A stretch of 64,000 nucleotides of DNA from positions 31,440 through 95,439 of the forward strand of contig JAEINQ010000016.1 of assembly GCA_016342285.1 (NCBI GenBank), given 5' to 3'. The stretch comes from Desulfobacterales bacterium (lineage in GTDB: Bacteria > Desulfobacterota > Desulfobacteria > Desulfobacterales > JAEINQ01). This document shows, piece by piece, positions 8,423-15,777 of this stretch (positions within the stretch are counted from its first letter, which is position 1; every line of letters starts with the position of its first letter). Made by a program: the position numbers and the translations under genes. The notes beneath the pieces are model-generated. The model searched no databases. It was not told the DNA's origin and saw only the letters and a program-made list of their open reading frames with translations.

Positions 8423-8581
8423 ACCGCCCGCACTCTTTTGAACGGCAATTGTAACGACAACACCCAACCCGGGCCTCTGTGCAAATGATGCACCGCCCGG
8501 CGGACCGGCCGCCATCGCCTCGCGGCAACCACTGGCAACCGCCACTGAAACGGCCGACGACGCCATAACGAGGTAACCAAA

Positions 8582-9325
8582 ATGTTTTCTAAAACCATAA
8601 GGATCTCTCTCATCACGATTGTCGGCCTGGCGCTCACGTTCAGCGCAACATCATGGGCCGGCAACAAGAAAATCATGAGCATCCGGGCAGCCAAGGTACT
8701 TGCCGAACGCGCCCTTGTGGAATCCGTTTACGGATTGAAGGTTCGTGCCACCGAGGAGGTTCAGGACATGGTTGCGGCCAGTTTTGTCGGAACCACGGAA
8801 TCCAAGACATCGGCCATGATCAAGGGGATTAAGTTCGAAGAGGTAATCTACGATGCCCAAAAGGACATCGCCAAGGTGACCGCATCGGTGAGTCTGCCCA
8901 GCATTGAGAACATCGACGGCAACGTCCTTGACCTCAAAGGGAAAGTGTTCCGCCGGGTCGCCTTTGCCACCAGCTCCCCGGCCCAGGCCGGCCCCTTGAA
9001 GGCCCTGCGGGCCGCCGAACTGGATGCTTACAAACAACTGGTCAAGGAGATCGTCGGGTTCACCCTGGAGAGCCAGACCACGGTGGAAAATTACATGCTC
9101 AAATCCGATACCGTCAAAACCAAGGTCCTGGCCACCATGTACCAGGCACAGGTCACGGAATTCGGCTGGGACGACGCCGGAGACGCCTTCGTGAAGATGG
9201 CCCTGAACGTGTCTGAAATCTCGGACATGCTCGGCGAACCGGTGGTATCCGATGGTCAGGAGATTGTCGAAGTCGAGGGCATGGGCGCCCAGCAGGACGA
9301 CTTTTCCCAGGCCAAGACCCAATAG
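8582..9325 (+). CDS. LPP20/FlgT_N-like secreted protein
   Basis: 247 aa with a signal peptide ending near ATSWA. The mature N-terminal half (KIMSIRAAKVLAERALVESV, then YGLKVRATEEVQDM) is typical of the LPP20/FlgT N-terminal family: a helix of Ala-rich residues that turns into strands carrying a pattern of T-V-E. A second copy of the same theme appears after residue 140 (LKALRAAELDAYKQLVKEIV, then GFTLESQTTVENYMLKSD), so it looks like two LPP20-like domains in tandem. A protein with the same N-terminal domain type recurs at 18077-19201 next to two CsgG-like genes. It is presumably a periplasmic accessory of the exporter. RBS GAGGT. A terminator follows 32 bp after the stop. Confidence 0.65.
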   Translation: MFSKTIRISLITIVGLALTFSATSWAGNKKIMSIRAAKVLAERALVESVYGLKVRATEEVQDMVAASFVGTTESKTSAMIKGIKFEEVIYDAQKDIAKVTASVSLPSIENIDGNVLDLKGKVFRRVAFATSSPAQAGPLKALRAAELDAYKQLVKEIVGFTLESQTTVENYMLKSDTVKTKVLATMYQAQVTEFGWDDAGDAFVKMALNVSEISDMLGEPVVSDGQEIVEVEGMGAQQDDFSQAKTQ

Positions 9326-9357
9326 CCGGGGCACGCGTTCCACCTCTTTACGCCAAG

Positions 9358-9400
9358 TCCCCTTCTCTCCCCGGCAACGGTGTAGGAAGGGGATTTTTTT
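9358..9400 (+). terminator. Rho-independent terminator of the fibre operon
   Basis: The stem TCCCCTTC (9358-9365) / GAAGGGGA (9386-9393) has a 20-base loop and is followed by seven T. It ends the unit made of the four genes from 5550 to 9325. Confidence 0.75.
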
Positions 9401-9457
9401 ATCCTTCACCGGGCCGGTACCGCCGGATCCGCCATATTAAACACAGGAGTCTGCACC

Positions 9458-9733
9458 ATGATCAAGAAAGCCTTCAACAATCAGCGCCTGCGCTTTTTTA
9501 CCTTGGGCGCCTTCGTGGTCCTGGCCGCCGTTTTTCTCATGGGCATGGACGCCCCGTCCCCAAACTATGGCCGATATCAAATCAGTGCATGGGGAGACAC
9601 GGCTGCCCACGGTGCCTTTATTGTCGATACCGCCACCGGGGAAACCAAAATCGCCTATCGCTATAAGGAGACAGCAGGCGAACGGGTCAAGGAACGCAAC
9701 AACCTGGGCAAGAATTTCAGCAGTATTGAATAA
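9458..9733 (+). CDS. Small membrane-anchored or secreted protein
   Basis: 91 aa. A basic start (MIKKAFNNQRLR) is followed by a hydrophobic segment FFTLGAFVVLAAVFLMGMD, which is either an uncleaved signal anchor or a signal peptide. The exported part contains NYGRYQISAWG...GAFIVDTATGETKIAYRY. This is the compact strand pattern of small proteins with a YGRYQIS/DTxTGE motif, seen in several bacterial groups without known function. RBS AGGAG, 9 bases before ATG. It follows the terminator of the fibre operon on the same strand and precedes the DUF2807-type gene. Role unknown. Confidence 0.6.
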   Translation: MIKKAFNNQRLRFFTLGAFVVLAAVFLMGMDAPSPNYGRYQISAWGDTAAHGAFIVDTATGETKIAYRYKETAGERVKERNNLGKNFSSIE

Positions 9734-9805
9734 CCCCTGCAAGGCCAACGGGATGGGGATGCTGGCGGCATCAATGCCGGCCGGCCCCGGCCCGGGGAGA
9801 TTCCC

Positions 9806-10477
9806 ATGGATTCATTGAGGGTTTTGCTTTGGTGGGTTGTGGCCATTTTCATTGGCGCGACGGCCGCAACGGCCATGGGCGGCATGACCACCCAATGCGT
9901 CGAGGGGAACGGCAAGGTGGGCTCTGAAATGCGCAACCTGCCGCCCTTCACGCAGATTCAGGCAGACGGCGTATTTGAGATCGGCGTCACCTGCGGGCGC
10001 AAACAGCGGGTTCAGATCACCGCGGAAACCAATCTGCTCCCCCGGATCCAAATGCGGGTTCAGAACCAGACCCTGGTGATCGGCACCGACACGTCGGTCT
10101 GCGCAAAAAAAGAGCTACGCATCGACATCCATGTGCCCCGGCTCGAACGGCTTTCCGCCGATGGGGCCGTTGACGCGGTGGTGGCCGATATCCGATCCGA
10201 ACGATTTGTCTTGGATCTGGCCGGCTCCGGAAACGCCACCCTGGCCGGCCAGGCAGGACGACTGGACGCCCGGCTCACCGGCGCCGGCGATCTCTATGCC
10301 GCCGGACTGATGACCCGGCATGCTTCGGTTTCCCTTGAAGGGGCCGGGCAGGCAACCGTCCATGCCACCCAGCGCCTGGAGGCTACCATCGAAGGCACCG
10401 GCGACATCACGGTCTATGGCCATCCGGAAAAAATCATCGAAAACATCTCCGGCGTCGGGGAAGTATTGCGGCGTTAG
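9806..10477 (+). CDS. DUF2807 (head GIN domain) beta-helical secreted protein
   Basis: 223 aa with an N-terminal signal peptide (WWVVAIFIGATAATAMG). The body has the DUF2807 pattern: LPPFTQIQADGVFEIGVTCG at the start, the strand RVQITAETNLLPRIQ, then repeated GAVDAVV, AGSGNATLAG, LTGAGDLYAAG, LEGAGQATV and IEGTGDITVYG turns, ending in ISGVGEVLRR. Each G-[AST]-G turn marks a rung of a right-handed beta-helix. Proteins of this family are called head GIN domain or auto-transporter adhesin-like and lie on the cell surface or in the periplasm; their exact role is unsettled. One Cys pair is possible (CVEGNG and VTCG). RBS GGGGAG. It may be a surface partner of the fibre genes upstream, by position only. 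Confidence 0.75.
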   Translation: MDSLRVLLWWVVAIFIGATAATAMGGMTTQCVEGNGKVGSEMRNLPPFTQIQADGVFEIGVTCGRKQRVQITAETNLLPRIQMRVQNQTLVIGTDTSVCAKKELRIDIHVPRLERLSADGAVDAVVADIRSERFVLDLAGSGNATLAGQAGRLDARLTGAGDLYAAGLMTRHASVSLEGAGQATVHATQRLEATIEGTGDITVYGHPEKIIENISGVGEVLRR

Positions 10478-10486
10478 GAGAGGAAA

Positions 10487-10540
10487 GAATCCTGGCCCAC
10501 AGGACCCGGACTTTGGTTTGCCGCCGGAAGGAGCTAAGTG
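10487..10540. repeat. MITE-like dispersed element, left-end fragment
   Basis: GAATCCTGGCCCACAGGACC and a following TTTGGTTTGCCGCCGGAAGG match the left ends of the copies at 30509 and 62489. The TAAAG core and right end are missing. Confidence 0.6.
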
Positions 10541-10577
10541 CACGAAAACCACAATTACGATGACATATTAATTCATT

Positions 10578-10794
10578 AACCGCAGACACACGCAGACACA
10601 CGCCGACTTTTTTGGGTCCGGCCGACCTGGCCGGTCCCAAGAGGCCACTTTTCGGGGCAAGCTTTCCAAAATGACATGCTTGGCCACCCATGGCATGCGG
10701 CGCATTTATTCGCGAAGCGATGCGAATTTGTTGGCGGTCAGGTCGACCGCCAACAAGCTTTTCCGTCTGCGATGGTCTGCGTTTGTCTGCGGTT
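10578..10794. repeat. Large inverted repeat built from GCAGACACAC units
   Basis: The left arm is AACCGCAGACACACGCAGAC at 10578 and the right arm ends GTTTGTCTGCGGTT at 10794, so the ends are reverse complements. Between them are two further palindromes (GGTCCGGCCGACCTGGCCGG and TTGGCGGTCAGGTCGACCGC plus CAA) and a GCATTTATTCGCGAAGCGATGC stretch. No gene fits in the 450-bp gap. The same style of hairpin recurs at 26008 and 55935 with other unit sequences. Confidence 0.6.
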
Positions 10795-10928
10795 CATAAA
10801 TAAGTGGCTGCTTTATGTGATCTGTTTTTAGCCTTCACTTTTCGAATTGAATTCCCTGGGCCCGCATCCCCATGGGTTTGCACTTCATTCTATGCCCTCT
10901 CCCTTTTGAAACGAACAGGACCATCGCC

Positions 10929-12410
10929 ATGAAAACATCACCGGGCCTTTGGGTCTGTATCCTGTTGCTGGCCGCCCTGACCGCCCAACCGACATCGGCC
11001 GATTCGGGCATCAAATCTTCGGTGGTCAAGGTCTACACGGTCTTTAACCGTCCCAACTACCACGAACCGTGGCAACGCGTGGGCCAGCAGATCTTTCACG
11101 GGTCCGGTGCCATCATCGCCGGCGAGCGGATTCTGACCAACGCCCACGTGGTCAGCGACCAGACCTTCGTCCGCGTGCGACGTGCCGGTGAGGCCAGGCG
11201 TTACACGGCTCAGGTCCAAAGCGTGGCCCACGAGAGCGACCTGGCCATTCTCACCGTGGCGGACCAACGGTTTTTCCAAGGGGCCACTCCCCTGCCCATC
11301 GGCGAGTTGCCCAACTTCCAGGACAAGGTCACCGTCTACGGTTTCCCCGACGGCGGTGACAAACTCTCCATTACCGAAGGAATTGTCTCGCGCATCGAGC
11401 ACAGCCGCTACGCCCACAGCGGGGCCTATCTGCTCACCTGCCAGATCGATGCCCCCATCAATTCGGGCAACAGCGGCGGGCCGGTTATGGCCAATGACCG
11501 GATGGCCGGCGTGGCCTTTCAAGGAATTTCCGGCGGAGATTTCGAAAACATCGGCTACATGGTCCCGGCCCCGGTGGTTCGCCACTTTCTGCGCGACATG
11601 GAAGACGGTCGCCACGACGGCACGCCGGATCTGGGCATCTCCCTGCAAAAGCTGGAAAACCCCGATTTCCGAAAGAAATACGCCTTGACCGACCATCCGT
11701 TCGGGGTCCTGGTCAACAAGGTCTATCCCGACTCACCCGCCACGGGCCGCCTCTTTACCGAAGACGTGTTGACGGCCATCGACGGAGAGAACATCGCCGA
11801 AGACGGCACCATTGAATTCCGAAAGGGAGAACGAACCTTTTTCGGATATGGCATGCAGCAGAAGCAAATCGGCGAGTCGGTGGTGCTCGATGTCTGGCGT
11901 AGCGGAAAACCGTTGAAGGTCCGCATCGACCTGACCCGATCCCTGGATGCCGAGCGGCTGGTCCCCCACACCCGCTACGACCGGCCGCCCACCTATTTCA
12001 TCATCGGCGGCCTGGTCTTTGAACCACTAACCCTGAACTACATCAAGGAATACGGCACCGTCGGCAACGGGCTCAGCCTTGCCCCCACGGTACTACTCAA
12101 CGCCTACCAGAACGAAGAACCCGAAACGGATCGCCGGCAAACGGTCGTCCTGGTCAAGGTCCTGGCCGACGAAATCAATGTGGGATACCACGATTTCGTC
12201 GATACGGTCATCGCCCGGGTCAACGACCGGCCGATCTCCACCATGATTGATCTGGTGGTGGCCTTTGAGAGCCATACCGGGCCTTACCATGTGGTCGAGG
12301 ATACCCACGGATTCAGGCTGGTGCTGGACCGTAAGAAGGTGGAAGCGGTCAACTCCGAGATTCTGCGGCGCTACGGCATCGGCGCCGACCGCTCGGCCGA
12401 CCTGCGGTGA
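10929..12410 (+). CDS. Deg9-like trypsin-family serine protease with PDZ domains, exported
   Basis: 493 aa. A signal peptide (MKTSPGLWVCILLLAALTAQ, cleavage near PTSA) precedes a chymotrypsin-fold protease with the full triad: His in ILTNAHVV, Asp in HESDLAIL and Ser in NSGNSGGPV. The layout (VVKVYTVFNRPNYHEPWQR at the start; GYMVPAPVVRHFLRD after the protease domain) matches the plant-type Deg9/DegP2 branch rather than classical DegP. One PDZ domain follows (GVLVNKVYPDSPA...DVLTAIDGENI) and a second, less regular one lies toward the C-terminus (ARVNDRPISTMIDLV). It is probably a periplasmic or outer-envelope quality-control protease. RBS ACAGGA before ATG 10929; the frame is open 19 codons further upstream without an RBS. 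Confidence 0.85.
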   Translation: MKTSPGLWVCILLLAALTAQPTSADSGIKSSVVKVYTVFNRPNYHEPWQRVGQQIFHGSGAIIAGERILTNAHVVSDQTFVRVRRAGEARRYTAQVQSVAHESDLAILTVADQRFFQGATPLPIGELPNFQDKVTVYGFPDGGDKLSITEGIVSRIEHSRYAHSGAYLLTCQIDAPINSGNSGGPVMANDRMAGVAFQGISGGDFENIGYMVPAPVVRHFLRDMEDGRHDGTPDLGISLQKLENPDFRKKYALTDHPFGVLVNKVYPDSPATGRLFTEDVLTAIDGENIAEDGTIEFRKGERTFFGYGMQQKQIGESVVLDVWRSGKPLKVRIDLTRSLDAERLVPHTRYDRPPTYFIIGGLVFEPLTLNYIKEYGTVGNGLSLAPTVLLNAYQNEEPETDRRQTVVLVKVLADEINVGYHDFVDTVIARVNDRPISTMIDLVVAFESHTGPYHVVEDTHGFRLVLDRKKVEAVNSEILRRYGIGADRSADLR

Positions 12411-12466
12411 GCCCCTCCCGCCGGCGGCCTCAGATAGCCCTTCGGCAGGCAGCGCAATGATCAATA

Positions 12467-13681
12467 TTACAGTGCCGCCGTGGTGGGGTCGACGCCCGGC
12501 CGGTGCCAGACACCGGGAATGGTCGTGCCGCAGTGGCGGCATTGATTGCCGTCGAGCCCGTAGGCGGTGATAAAATACCCCTGCCGCTCGATGATCCGCC
12601 GACCGCAGTGATGGCAATAGGTATGCCCCCCCTCGTGCCCCGGCACATTGCCCACATAGACGTATCGAATACCGGCGGCCATGGCCAGCGCCCGGAATCG
12701 GGCCAAAGTGGAGACGGGCGTCGGCGCCAGACGGTCGAGCTTGTACTTGGGGAAAAAACGGGTGAAGTGCAGGGGATGGTCGGGCCCTAAATTTTTCACG
12801 ATCCATTCGCACATGCGCCGGACCATGGCATCATCGTCCACATACCCGGGCACGACCAGGTTGGTCATTTCAAAATGAACCCCTCGGGCATGAAGGGTCT
12901 TGAATGTCTCCAGCATAGGCGCCAGCCGACCGCCGTTGAGACTGCGGTAGATGTCGTCGCTAAACGCCTTGAGGTTCACGTTGGCCCCGTCGATGACCGT
13001 ACACAGCGCCTCCAACGGCTCGGTGTTGATGTACCCGTTGGAAATCATCAGGTTGGAAAGCCCCCGGGCGCGGGCCAGACCGGCCGTCTCCCACATGTAT
13101 TCATAAAACGTAATCGGTTCCGAATAGGTGTAGGCGATGGCCTCGCATTGGGCCTTGAGGGCGGCGTGAACCACATCCTCGGGAAAGAGGCTGTGGTGGC
13201 GGACCTCGTGGGGTTTGGCCTGGGAGATCTCCCAGTTCTGGCAATTCAGGCACCGGAAATTGCAGCCGGTGGTGGCGATGGAAAAGGCCCGGGCCATGGG
13301 CTTGAAGTGATAGAGGGGTTTTTTTTCGATGGGGTCCACATTCACGGAACAGGGATTGCCGTAAACGAGACTGTAAAGACTGCCGTCGATGTTGACCCGG
13401 GATCGGCAGGCACTTCGGTCGCCGGGGGCCAGAATACACTGGTGGGGACAGATGCCGCAAACCACCTGATCGCTGGCAAGCTTTCGATAATGCATGGCCT
13501 CCCGGGACCATTTCCAGAGGGCTTGGGGGGCATCTCCGCGAAAGACCCGGCCCCGGATGTCCGGCCCCTTGGACCCGGCCTCTTTTCCCTGTGAAAATGG
13601 CCACAACCCGTAAGCCGGAACCGCTGTGGCGAGCAGGGCCGCGCCACAGCAAAGGAACCGGCGTCGGTCAATGGGGATCAT
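12467..13681 (-). CDS. amrS: AmmeMemoRadiSam system radical SAM enzyme with Tat-like N-terminus
   Basis: 404 aa. The N-terminus IDRRRFLCCGAALLATAVPA has a twin-arginine-like motif and a hydrophobic stretch, predicting export or membrane anchoring. The radical SAM core has TTGCNFRCLNCQNW (CxxxCxxC for the 4Fe-4S cluster) near residue 140. A preceding VCGICPHQCILAPGDRSAC segment and C-terminal CHHCGRR and CRHCG pairs could bind extra metal. PflA-like activases share this core. The gene belongs to the three-part set with Memo and AMMECR1 domains, encoded upstream in the same operon. Overlap of four bases (ATGA) with the upstream gene indicates coupling. The reaction is unknown for the family. 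A radical SAM enzyme with an export signal is unexpected. Confidence 0.85.
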   Translation of the reverse strand: MIPIDRRRFLCCGAALLATAVPAYGLWPFSQGKEAGSKGPDIRGRVFRGDAPQALWKWSREAMHYRKLASDQVVCGICPHQCILAPGDRSACRSRVNIDGSLYSLVYGNPCSVNVDPIEKKPLYHFKPMARAFSIATTGCNFRCLNCQNWEISQAKPHEVRHHSLFPEDVVHAALKAQCEAIAYTYSEPITFYEYMWETAGLARARGLSNLMISNGYINTEPLEALCTVIDGANVNLKAFSDDIYRSLNGGRLAPMLETFKTLHARGVHFEMTNLVVPGYVDDDAMVRRMCEWIVKNLGPDHPLHFTRFFPKYKLDRLAPTPVSTLARFRALAMAAGIRYVYVGNVPGHEGGHTYCHHCGRRIIERQGYFITAYGLDGNQCRHCGTTIPGVWHRPGVDPTTAAL

Positions 13682-15777
13682 GTCTTGCTCCCAATCAGGA
13701 AAAGGCTGACCAGTTTGACCGCCATGAGCCCCATGGCAGTCCCCACCAGCCCGAAATAGGGCATCATCACGACACTGGTCACCAGGCTGCCGACTGCCGC
13801 GCCCATAAGATCCGCTGAAAAAGATTTGGATGCTGCGACACCGTCACCGCCAATCCGGTAAAGGGCCACGGGGAACTGGCACCCGCAGGTCATGGACACG
13901 GCAAACCCGAAGACCAGGAAAAAGGCGACCGGCAGGCTGTCACCAACAACATGAATGGCCAGGATCACCAGACCCAAAAGGCCGATCAGCAGCACGTCGG
14001 TCATGATCATAAGAGATTTGCCGCGGTGGCAAAACCGCTCACCGATCCAGGCGCCGGGTAGCAGGCCGGCCAGGAAAACCGTTACAATCAGGCCGATCTG
14101 CAGGTAAATATACCCATAGTAGATCTGGAATGCAAAAATTACCAGGAACTCGACCCCCATGGTCGCAAATCCGGTGGAAAACAGGACAAACGCTTCCCGT
14201 CGCAGGGTCATGAGGTAGACCAGGGCAAAGATTCCCAGCAGGCCGATGAACACCGTCGGAGAAGCGTCAAATTTGGCGAACCACTGGTCAAACATCAGCC
14301 GCATGAGGTACGGGGTCCGATCCAGATTAACGGGCGTGGTCCGGTCCATGAGCCCGTTGAGCCGATCCACGCGCTCTCCGGTCATGTTTCCGTAAAAATA
14401 CCGGCTCACATATCGGGTTTCAATGCCGCGGGCGGCAAGTCGTGCCGGGATGTCCGTCGTAAGCCGATGATCGGCGCATAGAAACCAGGTTCGTTCCCCC
14501 GGTAAGAGCAGCACCTCTTTAAAATGGCTGGCCGCGGTGTTGAAAAGGCTGGAAAGCGCTTGCCGCTGAGGCTCGGCCAGGTAGTTGTCGAAACCGTCCA
14601 TGGCAAAGCTGAGTACACCGCCGGGTGCCAAATGGGCCTGGGCCAGTTCATGGAACCGCCCTGTAAAAAACCGGTTGACCTGAAAGGTAGACGGTTCGGC
14701 AAGATTCACCAAAATGGCGTCGTATGAGCTATCGGTCCCGGCCAGAAATGCCCGGGCGTCTTGATGAATCACCCTCAATCCGGAGATGGGCCGAATCATG
14801 CCGTATCGGAAGAGCAGTTCGGTGACGTCGGGATTGAGCTCCACGTAATCCACGGCATCGAGCTGGTATTTGGCCAGTTCGGCCATCATCCCCCCCTCGG
14901 CGGAAATCACCAGGACGCGCCGAGGGCGGTCCACCTGGGCCAGGGGATAGTGGACAGCCTCCTCGGCCAGGGCCGGATGATGGCTGCTCGAGACCGGCGA
15001 GCCGTCCTCAAACAAGGTGACCTGCTCGCCATCCCGGTGGATCACCAGCCGCCCGTGGCGTGATTCCCGGTAATGGGCCAACACCCCGCTGGCCGGTGCC
15101 AGGGAGGCCGACTCAAAACCGATGCCGGCGGCAAGCACCCCAACCGCCGCAAGGGCGCCAATCACGGCCCCCGCCCCCATGCGGCCCTGCCGGTGAAAGA
15201 GCCCAAGGGCCGCGGCGATCAGCGGCAGGCCGGCCACGGACACCGCCTGCAGCGGTGTCACCAGATGGACCAGCACAAAGGCGAACAGGGCTCCGCCGGC
15301 CGCGTCGCCGAGATTGTCGGCGATGTAAATCCTGGCACCGGAAAACGTCGGGTGCCTTTTTCGCAGAACAAAGAGGCTGTACGGCAAAACAAACCCCACC
15401 ATCAGGCCGTAAGGGGCCAGGGTCAGGAAGGTGAACCCCAGGGTCTGGTAGAACCCCACGGAACTGCCGAGAACAAAGACCGTATCGCGCAAGCCGCGAA
15501 TGGCGTGAATCTGGATGGCGGGAAAAGCAGCCAGGGCCATAGAGATCCAACCGAGGCAGGACGCAGAGGCCGGCATTTTCAAACCCATGGCCCCCCTGGC
15601 CGCCAGGGTACCGAAACCGCCGAGAATGAGCCAGTTGAACAGGATCAGGGCAATGACGAATTCATTGCCCTGAAACTGGGCGAGATACTCCCGAATGGTC
15701 ACCAACTGGGTGGCGACGGAAGCGACGCCGGTCGCCACAACCACACGGACAACGGCAGATTCAGTCCCTTTCTTCAA
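13678..15777 (-). CDS. Polytopic membrane protein with spermidine-synthase-like domain
   Basis: About 699 aa from a TTG at 15777. Hydrophobic helices at both ends (for example FVIALILFNWLILGGFG and FVLPYSLFVL in the first half; VGTAMGLMAVKLVSLFLIG at the end) flank a Rossmann methyltransferase-like domain (VLVISAEGGMMAEL...VDYVELNPDVTELLF, DARAFL, LAPGGVLSFAMDG). Membrane proteins with a spermidine-synthase domain have this plan. The acidic catalytic positions of true aminopropyltransferases seem changed (NLAEPS in place of the usual D-x-x-DP), so polyamine synthesis is doubtful. The frame is open to 15993, but the first helix starts just after the TTG, and that start overlaps the upstream AMMECR1 stop by 17 bases. 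GTG at 15744 is an alternative. It sits inside the AmmeMemoRadiSam operon. Confidence 0.75.
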   Translation of the reverse strand: MKKGTESAVVRVVVATGVASVATQLVTIREYLAQFQGNEFVIALILFNWLILGGFGTLAARGAMGLKMPASASCLGWISMALAAFPAIQIHAIRGLRDTVFVLGSSVGFYQTLGFTFLTLAPYGLMVGFVLPYSLFVLRKRHPTFSGARIYIADNLGDAAGGALFAFVLVHLVTPLQAVSVAGLPLIAAALGLFHRQGRMGAGAVIGALAAVGVLAAGIGFESASLAPASGVLAHYRESRHGRLVIHRDGEQVTLFEDGSPVSSSHHPALAEEAVHYPLAQVDRPRRVLVISAEGGMMAELAKYQLDAVDYVELNPDVTELLFRYGMIRPISGLRVIHQDARAFLAGTDSSYDAILVNLAEPSTFQVNRFFTGRFHELAQAHLAPGGVLSFAMDGFDNYLAEPQRQALSSLFNTAASHFKEVLLLPGERTWFLCADHRLTTDIPARLAARGIETRYVSRYFYGNMTGERVDRLNGLMDRTTPVNLDRTPYLMRLMFDQWFAKFDASPTVFIGLLGIFALVYLMTLRREAFVLFSTGFATMGVEFLVIFAFQIYYGYIYLQIGLIVTVFLAGLLPGAWIGERFCHRGKSLMIMTDVLLIGLLGLVILAIHVVGDSLPVAFFLVFGFAVSMTCGCQFPVALYRIGGDGVAASKSFSADLMGAAVGSLVTSVVMMPYFGLVGTAMGLMAVKLVSLFLIGSKT

